This document shows, one piece after another, positions 1 to 9,555 of a stretch of 64,000 nucleotides of DNA. Location of the stretch: the NCBI GenBank assembly GCA_038534135.1, contig JBCAXJ010000001.1, positions 1-64,000 of the forward strand, read 5' to 3'. Numbering within the stretch: position 1 is the first letter of the stretch; each line of letters opens with the position of its first letter. Position numbers and translations under genes: made by a program. Source of the DNA: Thermohalobaculum sp038534135 (GTDB lineage: Bacteria > Pseudomonadota > Alphaproteobacteria > Rhodobacterales > Rhodobacteraceae). A model generated the notes under the pieces. That model saw only the letters and a program-made list of their open reading frames with translations, did not search any database and was not told where the DNA came from.

Positions 1-198
1 GTTGCCGGAGTCCGTGCCTGTCGGTAATGCTCGCGCATTTCTACCTTGCGCAACTTGCCGTTCGGGTGCCGAGCACCTGCCGACCATTCGCCGTCCGAAA
101 CACTACGAGGTGGTCGACGCGATGCCCCGGCACCCGAACGGCAAGTTGCGCAAGGTAGAAATGCGCGAGCATTACCGACAGGCACGGACTCCGGCAAC
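1..198. repeat. Perfect foldback inverted repeat at the window edge
   Basis: Bases 1-71 are the exact reverse complement of bases 128-198 (71 of 71 positions), separated by a 56-base spacer (72-127). The pairing stops abruptly at 72/127. The right arm is coding sequence for the end of a ligase, so the left arm is an antisense copy of the same coding DNA. Nothing about it resembles a mobile-element end. A perfect palindrome of coding sequence at the very first base suggests a chimeric read or amplification foldback at a contig end. The left arm may extend further out of the window. Confidence 0.95.
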
Positions 199-208
199 GA
201 CGCCGTAG
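72..208 (+). CDS. AMP-binding acyl-CoA ligase, C-terminal fragment
   Basis: The last ~45 codons of an adenylate-forming enzyme of the acyl-CoA synthetase superfamily. The end reads HYEVVDAMPRHPNGKLRKVE, which is the conserved C-terminal hinge of the family (V-D-x-(L/M)-P-R-x-x-x-G-K-x-x-K). It includes the lysine that acts in the adenylation half-reaction. The stop is at 206-208. Everything 5' of about base 72 is not natural upstream sequence but the inverted copy described above, so the N-terminal part of the gene is missing here. The substrate cannot be deduced from this fragment. Confidence 0.8.
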
Positions 209-235
209 GGTGCGCACCGCGCACCCCGCTCTGCG

Positions 236-1285
236 TCACATGCGGTTGGCTGCAAGCTTTGCGTCCACCAAAGCGGCCGTTCCGGCGAGGGTCGGAATGT
301 CGATCCCTTGGGATTCCGCCAATGCCGCCGCGACCTTGTCGAGACGTTCTATGAACGGCGCCCCGCCAGCCAGCGCCCGCGCCGCCGAGGACGGCCGGAT
401 CAGGCTTTCAGCAGCATTCGCGTACTTCTGGAATGGCACCATGTCGTTCGGCGAGGCACCGAGCCGGACGCAAAGATCGCAAACCGCCTGATAAATCCTA
501 CCCGACAATTCGACATCGCCGTGGACGGCATCCTTGATCGAGATTGGCTCGCCTTCGGTGATGCAGCGGTAGTTACCCGTCACCAGCATCGCCCATTTCG
601 CAAGCGGTACGAAGAGCGAGTCGAAGACCTTCAGCTTGACGGGCAATTCAATCCCGTCCGGACCGTGCCGATAGGCTTCGATGTCCGCCTGCATCTTGCG
701 CAGCATCGTCGTATGCTCGGCGTTCTCGAAGGCCGCGACCTTGAAGTTGGTCGGCAGGTTCACCTGCAGCACGTTCAGCGGCTCGCCCGGCGGACGCATC
801 GCCTGAGGGTCTGGGCTGGCCAGCGTGACCAGGCCCGGCTCGAAGTCATCCCACACCGAGGGATCGGTGAATGCGGCGCGCAGTTTGTCCACCGCACCCG
901 GTGCCACCCGCGCCAGGAAGGGCAGGGGCGGCATGTTCATGATCGACACCGCCGGTTTCCGCGCCGCCGCAACCCGCGCCAGCAGGTTTCGGACAGTTTC
1001 GGCCCGGTATTGCGGTTCCTGCATCGCCAGCCCGACTATGTCATACGCATCGACATCAGCGTCGTCCGGTCCGCAGGCGTCCAGCGTTCCGGGGCCTGCC
1101 GCGCTGTTCAACTCGATGAAATCGGCATAGCCCCGCGGCTTCAGGCGGACGCGTGCACCCTCGGCGTTGAACAGCGCCACTTCCTCGGGCAGGCAAACCA
1201 ACGTGACGTCGTGACCGGCCAGCGCCAGTCGCGTCCCGAGCAACGAACCATAGGACGCACCCAGGATCAGCATCTTGTAAGCCAT
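236..1285 (-). CDS. Ketopantoate reductase / ApbA-like NAD(P)-dependent dehydrogenase
   Basis: About 349 aa. The N-terminus LILGASYGSLLGTRLALAGH is a Rossmann nucleotide-binding turn, as in 2-dehydropantoate 2-reductase and opine-dehydrogenase relatives, followed by a helical C-terminal half. It is longer than classical PanE (~300 aa) and the usual PanE catalytic motifs are not obvious, so it is probably a paralogue acting on another 2-oxo or hydroxy acid. Start: an upstream in-frame ATG exists at 1306, but GGAGGAG lies 4 bases before the ATG at 1285, which I therefore chose. It converges with the ligase fragment and is divergent from mfd. Confidence 0.7.
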   Translation of the reverse strand: MAYKMLILGASYGSLLGTRLALAGHDVTLVCLPEEVALFNAEGARVRLKPRGYADFIELNSAAGPGTLDACGPDDADVDAYDIVGLAMQEPQYRAETVRNLLARVAAARKPAVSIMNMPPLPFLARVAPGAVDKLRAAFTDPSVWDDFEPGLVTLASPDPQAMRPPGEPLNVLQVNLPTNFKVAAFENAEHTTMLRKMQADIEAYRHGPDGIELPVKLKVFDSLFVPLAKWAMLVTGNYRCITEGEPISIKDAVHGDVELSGRIYQAVCDLCVRLGASPNDMVPFQKYANAAESLIRPSSAARALAGGAPFIERLDKVAAALAESQGIDIPTLAGTAALVDAKLAANRM

Positions 1286-1521
1286 CGTCTCCTCCATCCG
1301 CGCCATGGTTTGGATCTTTGGTTATCGGCACCTCTCTAGGGTGGGGCGCCGAGGTCGCTGCGTAAATGGATGAGATTTCCGCTGGTCGGAAACGACATAA
1401 AGCTACCCGCTGGCCTGAAAGATCAATGCCAATAAGCGCGCAATATTACTGCTCGCCATGCATCGAATTGCGACCATTACAAACCTTGTGAATTCGCGCA
1501 TTGCCCGCTAATCCGCGCGCC

Positions 1522-4500
1522 ATGAACACGCACGCGGCAAAAATCGCCCCGGGCGCCGTCACTGTTTGCGGCGCACCGGAAGGCTGGGACGCCAAGCTTC
1601 TGGCGGATCTCGTCGAGCGGACTTCCGGTCCTGTCCTGCACATTGCGCGCGACGACGCGCGGGCCGAAGCGATGGCAGATGCGCTGGTTGTCTTCGCACC
1701 TGGCCTGCCGGTGATCCGCGTCCCGGCCTGGGATTGCCTGCCTTATGATCGTGTCTCACCCAATCCAGAGATCTCGGCGGCGCGGATGGCAGCACTTGCC
1801 GCGCTGGCGCATGGCTGGGATCGGCCGTCGGTCATTCTGACAACGCTCAACGCAGCGACCCAGAAGGTGCCTGCGCGCGCCTCGGTGGCGGGGGCCTCGT
1901 TCATCGCCGATGTGGATTTCAACGTCGACATCGATGGGCTCGTGCAATGGCTTACCGCAAAAGGTTTCAACCGCACGTCAACCGTCATCGAACATGGCGA
2001 CTTCGCTGTCCGTGGCGGCATCATCGACATCTTCCCGCCGGGGCAGGAACACCCGGTGCGCCTGGACTTCTTTGGCGATGTGCTGGATGGCGCCCGCAGG
2101 TTCGATCCCGAAACCCAGCGGACGATCGAAAAGATTGGCCGGGTTGAACTTTCCCCGGCCTCCGAAGTGGTTCTGGATCCGGACGCTGTTCAGCGCTTCC
2201 GAAAACGCTACCGCGAGATCTTCGGGGCTGCCCGCCCGGATGACCCGCTCTACGCAGCCGTCTCCGAGGGCCGGAAGTACCAAGGGATGGAGCACTGGGT
2301 CTCGCTGTTCCACGAACGGATGGAGACCTTGTTCGACTATCTGCCCGACGCCGCCATCAGCATGGATCACCATGTCGAAGATGCCCGTGCGGCACGGCAA
2401 GAGCTGGTCGAGGATCACTTCGCGGCGCGGGAAGATGCCGGATCGACGGGCGAGGCGCCGTACCAGCCGTGCCCGCCGAAATTGCTGTACCTGGATGACG
2501 CAGATTGGACGGCGACGCTGGACGACCGCATGATCCGCCGGTTCACGCCGATGAAGCTGCCTCTCGGACCGGGCGTGATCGACGCAGGTTCCAGGCCGGG
2601 GCGGTCCTTCGCACCCGAACGCCAGCAAGACGGCGTCAACTTGTTCGAAGCGCTGGTCGATCACATCAAGGCGCGTCGACGTGAAGGGCCGGTGGTAATC
2701 GCGTCCTATTCAGATGGGGCACGAGACCGGTTGCAGCATCTGCTTTCGGATCACGGTCTGGATGAAAGCCGCACGATCAGCCGCTGGACCGATCTGCAGG
2801 ACGGCGTCAACCTTATGATCTGGGCGCTCGAGGCGGGTTTCCAGGCCTCCGACGTCACAGTGATCTCGGAACAGGACGTCTTCGGCGACCGCTTGATCCG
2901 CCGCGCGCGCAAGCCCAAGCGCGCCGAAAACTTCCTGACCGAAAGCCAGTCGCTGACCGTCGGCGATCTGGTCGTCCACATCGAGCACGGGGTCGGTCGG
3001 TACCAGGGGCTCGAAACCGTAACCGCCATGGGCGCTCCGCACGAATGTCTGCGGCTCGAATACCACAAGGGCGACAAGCTGTTCCTGCCGGTCGAGAACA
3101 TCGAACTCCTCTCACGGTATGGGCACGAGGCCGGGGAACTGGACCGGCTCGGTGGCGGCGCGTGGCAGGCCAAGAAAGCCAAGCTGAAGAAGCGCGTCCT
3201 CGACATGGCGGACAAGCTGATCCGCATCGCGGCCGAGCGGATGCTGCGCACAGGCGAGGTGCTTGAACCGGACCCCGGCGCGTTCGAACGGTTCTGCGCG
3301 CGGTTCCCGTATCAAGAGACCGACGACCAGCTCAAATGCATCGGCGATGTCATGGAGGACATGGCCTCAGGCCGACCGATGGATCGGTTGATTTGTGGCG
3401 ATGTCGGCTTCGGCAAGACCGAGGTGGCACTGCGTGCCGCCTTCGTCGCGGCCCAGGCCGGGTTGCAGGTGGCCATCGTCGCGCCGACCACGCTGCTGGC
3501 GCGCCAGCACGCCAAAAGCTTCGCCGACCGCTTCCAGGGAACCGGGCTTCGGGTCCGTCAGCTTTCACGTTTCGTCTCGGCCAAGGATGCCGCCGAGACG
3601 CGCAACATGCTGCAGCAGGGTGAGATCTCGATCGTTGTCGGAACCCATGCGTTGCTCGCGAAATCCGTGAAGTTCTGTAATCTGGGCCTGCTGATCATCG
3701 ATGAGGAACAGCATTTCGGCGTCCAGCATAAAGAACGCCTGAAACAACTCCGTTCGGATGTCCACGTGCTCACCATGACCGCGACGCCGATCCCGCGCAC
3801 GCTGCAATTGGCCATGTCTGGCGTGCGCGAGCTTTCGATCATCGCGACACCGCCGGTCGACCGCCTTGCCGTGCGGACCTATGTCTCGCCCTTCGACACG
3901 GTCACGGTGCGCGAGGCCCTGCTGCGCGAGCGTTATCGCGGCGGCCAGGCCTTCATGGTGTGTCCGCGCATCGCAGATCTGGGCCAGGCCGAGGAATGGT
4001 TGCGCGAACAGGTCCCCGAGGTGTCCTACGTTGTCGCCCATGGTCAGATGGCGGCGGGCGAACTCGATGACCGGATGAACGCCTTCTACGACGGCAAGTA
4101 CGATGTGTTGTTGTCGACCACCATCATTGAGAGCGGGTTGGATATCCCGACCGCCAACACCCTGGTTGTGCAGCGCTCGGATATGTTCGGGCTGTCGCAG
4201 CTCTATCAGTTGCGCGGACGTGTGGGGCGATCGAAACAGCGCGCCTATGCCTATCTGACGACCGAACCGCGCAAACCGTTGACACCGCAGGCAGAGCGCC
4301 GGCTCAAGGTTCTTGGCTCGTTGGACACGCTGGGTGCCGGGTTCACGCTGGCCTCGCACGATCTCGACATTCGCGGAGCGGGCAACCTGTTGGGCGAGGA
4401 GCAGTCCGGTCACATCAAGGAGGTCGGCTTCGAGCTTTATCAGGAGATGCTGGAGGAGGCGATCGCCAAGATTCGCGCGGGGGAAATCGGTGCAGAGATC

Positions 4501-4977
4501 GAGACCGACGACGGTTGGGCGCCGCAGCTCAATCTCGGTGTGCCGGTGCTGATCCCCTATGACTACGTCACCGATCTGGATGTGCGCCTTGGGCTTTACC
4601 GTCGCCTCTCAGGGCTCGAGAGCAAGACAGAACTCGAAGGCTTTGCGGCAGAACTGCACGATCGCTTCGGCAAGCCGCCGAAGGATGTTGAAACCCTGCT
4701 CGCGGTCGTTCGGATCAAAACCATGTGCCGCCGCGCCGGTATCGAGCGGCTCGACACCGGGCCGAAAGGTGCGACGATCCAGTTCCGGGGCAACAAGTTC
4801 GCTGACCCCGGTGGGTTGGTCGGCTTCATCAGCGCTCAGGACGGGCTGGCCAAGGTCAAGGACAACAAACTGATTGTCCGGCGCGACTGGACCGAAGATC
4901 GCGACCGCGTGCGCGGTGCGTTCTCGATCGCGCGCGATCTGGCCCGGATCGCGAAGGATGCGAAAAAGGCGGCGTGA
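1522..4977 (+). CDS. mfd: Transcription-repair coupling factor Mfd
   Basis: 1151 aa, the usual Mfd length. It releases RNA polymerase stalled at DNA lesions and recruits UvrA. Visible parts in order: UvrB-like N-terminal module (residues ~20-340), RNA-polymerase-interacting domain near residues 490-560 (around GDLVVHIEHGVGRY), superfamily-2 helicase with Walker A CGDVGFGKTEVAL (~residue 630), DEEQ box LIIDEEQHFGV, motif TATPIPRTLQLAMSGVREL and the RGRVGR motif, then the TRCF C-terminal domain. An in-frame TTG lies at 1501, but the ATG at 1522 gives the normal N-terminus. Ends 25 bases before a convergent gene. Confidence 0.97.
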   Translation: MNTHAAKIAPGAVTVCGAPEGWDAKLLADLVERTSGPVLHIARDDARAEAMADALVVFAPGLPVIRVPAWDCLPYDRVSPNPEISAARMAALAALAHGWDRPSVILTTLNAATQKVPARASVAGASFIADVDFNVDIDGLVQWLTAKGFNRTSTVIEHGDFAVRGGIIDIFPPGQEHPVRLDFFGDVLDGARRFDPETQRTIEKIGRVELSPASEVVLDPDAVQRFRKRYREIFGAARPDDPLYAAVSEGRKYQGMEHWVSLFHERMETLFDYLPDAAISMDHHVEDARAARQELVEDHFAAREDAGSTGEAPYQPCPPKLLYLDDADWTATLDDRMIRRFTPMKLPLGPGVIDAGSRPGRSFAPERQQDGVNLFEALVDHIKARRREGPVVIASYSDGARDRLQHLLSDHGLDESRTISRWTDLQDGVNLMIWALEAGFQASDVTVISEQDVFGDRLIRRARKPKRAENFLTESQSLTVGDLVVHIEHGVGRYQGLETVTAMGAPHECLRLEYHKGDKLFLPVENIELLSRYGHEAGELDRLGGGAWQAKKAKLKKRVLDMADKLIRIAAERMLRTGEVLEPDPGAFERFCARFPYQETDDQLKCIGDVMEDMASGRPMDRLICGDVGFGKTEVALRAAFVAAQAGLQVAIVAPTTLLARQHAKSFADRFQGTGLRVRQLSRFVSAKDAAETRNMLQQGEISIVVGTHALLAKSVKFCNLGLLIIDEEQHFGVQHKERLKQLRSDVHVLTMTATPIPRTLQLAMSGVRELSIIATPPVDRLAVRTYVSPFDTVTVREALLRERYRGGQAFMVCPRIADLGQAEEWLREQVPEVSYVVAHGQMAAGELDDRMNAFYDGKYDVLLSTTIIESGLDIPTANTLVVQRSDMFGLSQLYQLRGRVGRSKQRAYAYLTTEPRKPLTPQAERRLKVLGSLDTLGAGFTLASHDLDIRGAGNLLGEEQSGHIKEVGFELYQEMLEEAIAKIRAGEIGAEIETDDGWAPQLNLGVPVLIPYDYVTDLDVRLGLYRRLSGLESKTELEGFAAELHDRFGKPPKDVETLLAVVRIKTMCRRAGIERLDTGPKGATIQFRGNKFADPGGLVGFISAQDGLAKVKDNKLIVRRDWTEDRDRVRGAFSIARDLARIAKDAKKAA

Positions 4978-5001
4978 GCCCGTCCTTGCGTTCAGACCGC
5001 G

Positions 5002-6051
5002 CTACGGCGTCAACGACACATGCAACCTGGTGTCCTTGACCAGAATTCCGCCGCGCTCGCCCACGTCGATCGGGCCATAGCGTTGCGAGAACACCGGCGG
5101 CAGGGGGCGGTCCCCGGGGATCGCCAGCCAAAGCCGCAGCAGATGACGCCGTCGTTCGCGCTCGGGCCAATCTTCGAAGCCCGTGCGGTCATGCAGCAGG
5201 TGGTGATTGTAGACGAACTGCATATCGCCTGGCTCCAGCCGCATCGACAGGTGCAGATCGGGATCATTGGTCAGCGCATCCCAGGCATCCAGCGCGGCGC
5301 GGTGCCGATCGGAGAGGCGCGGTGCCGCGTCGTGACGGGCAGCGGAGTCGACATACTGACGCTGGTATAGCCCCGTGAGACGACCCTCATGCCAATTCAA
5401 GACGGGGATCTCGAACCACGGATCCATGCCGTCCGGCACCTCGCCGCGCCGGTCTGTCGCCACCGGATCGAACAGCAGCGGCGCCAATTTTGGGTGCTGT
5501 TTGCGCATCTCATTATAGAGCGTCAGGGTCGAGACCAGCAAACTGTCCCCGCCCGACTTTGCATTCCGCAGGCAGAGCAATCCGACCACATCCGTCGAGT
5601 CCGTATGGAACGTCTGCCGTTTCGTTGTCTGGTAGATCCTGACCTTCGGGTCGCTCAGATCCGCACCGACATCGGTCACATGGCCGAGCAGGTGCCCCTT
5701 GGCATTCTGTGAGCGCGCCTTGCCCAGATGAGCCCCGATCCCGCAGAAAATCGCAACGTATTGCTCCATCGTGTATCGGGTGATCGGCAGGCCGCGCACT
5801 AGACGAAAGCCGATCCCGTGCATCAGGTCCTGGCGCATCTGTAGCAGATGCGATGCAAGCGTCGGCAACGGGAAATCGTTCGGTGTCATCTCTCCGATCG
5901 TGTCATGGGTCGAGAGATAGGTCTCAGCCGCCGCCTCGACTTCCGCGACCTGTACGTCGGTTAGCGTCCAGATCCAGCGATCGGTATCCCGGGCCAGATC
6001 GGTTCCGCGCCACGCCGCCGGGTGGTCGATCCGCTCCGGTGGCAAATCCAT
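5002..6051 (-). CDS. TauD/TfdA-family Fe(II)/2-oxoglutarate dioxygenase
   Basis: 349 aa. The double-stranded beta-helix fold is supported by the metal-binding triad: H149-x-D151 in TFHTDSTD and the distal His (~287) in NHHLLHDRTGFED, followed by an Arg-rich segment that would hold 2-oxoglutarate (R301-R306). The long N-terminal part and the DRTGFED ending resemble the gamma-butyrobetaine/TfdA-like branch rather than classical TauD. The substrate is unknown. Its ATG overlaps the trpE stop by one base (CATCA on the plus strand), so it is translationally coupled at the end of the ppiD-trpE operon. The functional link to tryptophan synthesis is unclear. Confidence 0.8.
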   Translation of the reverse strand: MDLPPERIDHPAAWRGTDLARDTDRWIWTLTDVQVAEVEAAAETYLSTHDTIGEMTPNDFPLPTLASHLLQMRQDLMHGIGFRLVRGLPITRYTMEQYVAIFCGIGAHLGKARSQNAKGHLLGHVTDVGADLSDPKVRIYQTTKRQTFHTDSTDVVGLLCLRNAKSGGDSLLVSTLTLYNEMRKQHPKLAPLLFDPVATDRRGEVPDGMDPWFEIPVLNWHEGRLTGLYQRQYVDSAARHDAAPRLSDRHRAALDAWDALTNDPDLHLSMRLEPGDMQFVYNHHLLHDRTGFEDWPERERRRHLLRLWLAIPGDRPLPPVFSQRYGPIDVGERGGILVKDTRLHVSLTP

Positions 6052-7553
6052 CAGTTGAAGGTCCGCGCTATTCGTGCTGCGGCAAGCAGGGCCCGCGACT
6101 TGGCAATCGTCTCGTCGAACTCGTATTGCGGGTCGCTGTCATAGACAACGCCGCCGCCGGCCTGGATGTAGAGTTTACCATCCTTCACCACACCGGTCCT
6201 GAGCGCGATACAGGTGTCCATGTCGCCACCGGCCGAGAAATAGCCAACGCCGCCAGCATAGACGCCGCGCTTTTCTTTCTCCAACTCGTCGATGATCTCC
6301 ATGGCCCGGATTTTCGGCGCGCCGGACACCGTTCCGGCTGGCAGCCCCGCCAGCAACGCCGAAAGCGCGTCCTGATCGTCGCGCAGTTTGCCGTCGACGT
6401 TCGAGACGATGTGCATCACGTGGCTATAAAGCTCGACGTTGAACTGCTCGTTCGGATCGACCGAGCCGATCTCGGCCACCCGGCCAACGTCGTTCCGGCC
6501 GAGATCGAGCAGCATCAGATGCTCGGCGCGCTCCTTTGGATCGGCCAGCAGATCCGCTTCGAGTTCCTTGTCTTCTGCCGGTGTCGCACCGCGCGGACGG
6601 GTGCCGGCGATCGGGCGGATCGTGACCACACCATCGCGGACACGGACCAGGATCTCCGGGCTCGCACCGGTGACCTGAAAACCGCCGAAGTCGAAATAGA
6701 ACATATAGGGCGATGGGTTCAGACGCCGCAGCGACCGGTACAGCGCGAACGGAGGAACCTCCAGCGGAACGGCCCAGCGCTGAGATGGCACCACCTGAAA
6801 GACGTCCCCGGCGCGAATATACTCTTTCGCCTTCTCGACCATCTCCAGATATTCCGGATGCGTCGTGTTCGAGATCGGATTGACCTCGCGCACCGGCGCC
6901 GAAGGCTGTGGCGTGACAGGCGTGTAAGACGGCGCCCGATCCAGCGCGGTCAGCGCGTCCTGCAACCGGTTCGTCCCTGACAGATAGGCATCATCCACGC
7001 TGACGCCGGGGTCGTGCCACACGGGCGCGCAAAGGATCACCTGATCTTTGACGTTGTCGACAATCGCAATGACTGAGGGGCGCGTCAGGATCGCATCCGG
7101 CAGGCCGAGCGAGTCCGGGTTCACATCCGGCAATCGCTCGACCAGCCGGATCATGTCGTAGCCAAGATAACCGTAAAGACCGGCGGCCATCGGGGGCAGA
7201 CCCTCGGGCATCTCCATCGCACATTCCGCAAGAAGTGCGCGCAGATTGGTCAGCGTGTCCCCGTCCTGCGCCTTGAAGTGCTTACGGTCATGCCCGGCGG
7301 CGCGATTGATCTCGGACTTCTCGCCCCGGCACCGCCAGATCAGGTCCGGCTTGCATCCGATGACCGAGTACCGTCCGCGGATTTCGCCGCCCGTCACCGA
7401 TTCCAGCATGAAACTGTCCGGTTGTGCCGCGGTGAGCTTCAGCATCAAGGACACGGCAGTGTCCATGTCGGCGACCAGTTCCGTCCAGAGAACCTGATTT
7501 TGTCCGTTCGCGTAGGCTGCGTTGAAGGCGCCGATCTCGGGAAAGATTTCCAT
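6051..7553 (-). CDS. trpE: Anthranilate synthase component I
   Basis: 500 aa. Converts chorismate plus glutamine-derived ammonia to anthranilate, the first committed step to tryptophan. Visible: the N-terminal regulatory region with MLESVTGG (LLES-type tryptophan feedback site), then the chorismate-binding domain with PIAGTRPRG, LLDLGRNDVGR and GTVSGAPKIRAMEIIDELE. The amidotransferase partner trpG is not adjacent. Start is the ATG at 7553, which overlaps the ppiD stop by one base (TGATG); an in-frame TTG one codon earlier is less likely. The ppiD-trpE linkage is also seen in other Rhodobacterales as far as I recall. Confidence 0.95.
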   Translation of the reverse strand: MEIFPEIGAFNAAYANGQNQVLWTELVADMDTAVSLMLKLTAAQPDSFMLESVTGGEIRGRYSVIGCKPDLIWRCRGEKSEINRAAGHDRKHFKAQDGDTLTNLRALLAECAMEMPEGLPPMAAGLYGYLGYDMIRLVERLPDVNPDSLGLPDAILTRPSVIAIVDNVKDQVILCAPVWHDPGVSVDDAYLSGTNRLQDALTALDRAPSYTPVTPQPSAPVREVNPISNTTHPEYLEMVEKAKEYIRAGDVFQVVPSQRWAVPLEVPPFALYRSLRRLNPSPYMFYFDFGGFQVTGASPEILVRVRDGVVTIRPIAGTRPRGATPAEDKELEADLLADPKERAEHLMLLDLGRNDVGRVAEIGSVDPNEQFNVELYSHVMHIVSNVDGKLRDDQDALSALLAGLPAGTVSGAPKIRAMEIIDELEKEKRGVYAGGVGYFSAGGDMDTCIALRTGVVKDGKLYIQAGGGVVYDSDPQYEFDETIAKSRALLAAARIARTFN

Positions 7554-9460
7554 CAATATCCCTGCCGGGCCTGACCCATCTGCTCAAACAGGCTTTCGAT
7601 TGCACCGCGATTGATCGAGATGCCCTGACGGGCCTCGATCGCGCGGGCGAAATATTCCAGATGATCCCGCGCCAGCGAGCTTTGCAAAGCGGTCTCCATC
7701 TCTTCGGTCTGTGCAGTCAGGTCTTCGCCTTCAAGTTTCGCCACGGACGCAACTTGTGCCACGATCACGCCGTCGCCAGTGCGGTTGCGGCCACTGACAT
7801 AGCCGTCCTGATCGGCCGTGAAGACCGCCTCGAGCAGTTCCGGCGTCAGGATCGATGGTGCGCTCTCGCGTGTGAAGGTTTCGGGCTCGACCGGCTCGAG
7901 ACCGGCCGCCGTCAGCATTTCCGTGAAACCGGCACCGGCCTCGTCACCCGTCAACATCCCGACTGCCCGGCCTTCAAGCGCGATCAAGCGCTGATCGTCT
8001 TTCCAGGCGTCCGACACCTTGTCCCGAATTTCTGCGAGCAAAGGCAGATGACTTGCCTCGATCCGTTCGATCATCACCAGCGCATACGAGCCGTCGGAGA
8101 GTTCGATCAAATCGCGCTCTTCGCCTTCGCCGGCTTCCATGATGTCGGCAAGCAGGCGTTGGTCATAAGCGGCGATCGGGAACTCGCCACCCGCGACCGT
8201 GAAGTCCTGCGCGATGCCGTTCAGATCGATCAGCGGAACACCGGTCTGGTCGGCAAGCTCCGGCAACTCGGCCCCGCCCGCGCGGATCTCGTCGATCTGG
8301 TTGGCAATCTCCGGGATGCGCGTTCCGATCCGGGATTGCAGCAGACGCGTCCGGACAAGATCCTCGACCTCTTCAAAGGTCTGTTGGCCACCCAGTTCGA
8401 CGCCGGTGACGTTCAACAGAACAGGTCCAAACGGGCCATCGACCGGGCCCAAGATACCAGGCTCGGTGGCTGAAAACGCAGCCTCTCCTGTTGCCTCGGG
8501 CAGATCATCCTGCAGCACCGTGCCCAACGAGAGCGCATCGGCGGATGTGCCCTGTTCTTCCGCGATCTCCGCGAAGGTTGCAGTACCATCCTTCAGGCGC
8601 GTGGCGGCGTCTTCGGCAGCCGTTGCGTCTGCGAACACGATCTGCTCAAGGGTTCGCGTCGCGTCCTGCGTGTAGCGATCGGTGTCGGCATCATATGCCG
8701 CGCGAATCTCTTCGTCCGTCGGTGCCAGTTCGCCGGCCAGAGCCGCGATATCCGTGTGCAGCATCTGACCCCAGCGCCGCTCCGGCTCGCGAAACAGTTC
8801 GTTGTTTTCATCGAAGAACGCTTGCAAATTAGCATCCGAAGGCTCCGACGGTTCGGCAGCAGAGGCACGTGGCAACACGGCATAAAGGATCCCGCGCTCC
8901 TCGCCCCGCCACTTGGCCATCTGTTCGGCGGCCCCCGGCAACAGCGCCCCGCCATTGCCGGTTGCATCGACAAGGATCTGTTGGCCCAGCAGTGCCCGCG
9001 TCAGGTCTTCGAACTCGACGACATTGAAGCCTTCCTGGCTCAGGCGGTTCTGGTATTCGAACTGTGAAAACTGACCCTGACCGTCCAGAAAGGCCGGATT
9101 GGTACGAATGTTGTCACGCACGGCGTCCGGGGGCACCGCGATCTCAAGTTCCGCAAGCTCCGAGCGGAAGGCCGCATCGCGCACGAGTGCGGCCAGCGTC
9201 TGCTCGTCGACCCCGGCGGCGCGAAGTTCCTCGAGCGATACGGCAGCCCGGCGCTGACGGCTGATCTGGTTCTGCTGACGCACCACGGCATTGGCAAAGC
9301 TTTGCGAGTCAACCTCGGCGGTTCCGACCGTCGCCACGGTCGAATACGCCGACCCCGTGAAGATGTCGCCGATACCCCAGACCGCGAAGCTGACAATCAG
9401 CAGGGCAAGCAGGATCTTGGCGACCCAGGATTTGATCGATCGGCGCAGAAAGTCGAGCAT
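7553..9460 (-). CDS. ppiD: Periplasmic folding chaperone PpiD-like (SurA N-terminal/parvulin)
   Basis: 635 aa, the normal size for PpiD. One N-terminal membrane anchor (residues ~12-33, KILLALLIVSFAVWGIGDIF) would leave the rest in the periplasm. A SurA-N/PpiD helical region follows, then a parvulin-type PPIase segment around residues 255-355 (near TLEQIVFADATAAEDAATRL and FGPVLLNVTGVELG). It assists folding of newly exported and outer-membrane proteins. First gene of a coupled operon with trpE and a TauD-like gene. Confidence 0.9.
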   Translation of the reverse strand: MLDFLRRSIKSWVAKILLALLIVSFAVWGIGDIFTGSAYSTVATVGTAEVDSQSFANAVVRQQNQISRQRRAAVSLEELRAAGVDEQTLAALVRDAAFRSELAELEIAVPPDAVRDNIRTNPAFLDGQGQFSQFEYQNRLSQEGFNVVEFEDLTRALLGQQILVDATGNGGALLPGAAEQMAKWRGEERGILYAVLPRASAAEPSEPSDANLQAFFDENNELFREPERRWGQMLHTDIAALAGELAPTDEEIRAAYDADTDRYTQDATRTLEQIVFADATAAEDAATRLKDGTATFAEIAEEQGTSADALSLGTVLQDDLPEATGEAAFSATEPGILGPVDGPFGPVLLNVTGVELGGQQTFEEVEDLVRTRLLQSRIGTRIPEIANQIDEIRAGGAELPELADQTGVPLIDLNGIAQDFTVAGGEFPIAAYDQRLLADIMEAGEGEERDLIELSDGSYALVMIERIEASHLPLLAEIRDKVSDAWKDDQRLIALEGRAVGMLTGDEAGAGFTEMLTAAGLEPVEPETFTRESAPSILTPELLEAVFTADQDGYVSGRNRTGDGVIVAQVASVAKLEGEDLTAQTEEMETALQSSLARDHLEYFARAIEARQGISINRGAIESLFEQMGQARQGY

Positions 9461-9555
9461 TGCGGTTGTCCGTTTCTCTCAGGGTTGGCGCTACATACGG
9501 CCCCCGCAGGATCGCGGCAAGCGGGGAAACAGCGTAGGCGGTGGCGCGGCGTGCG

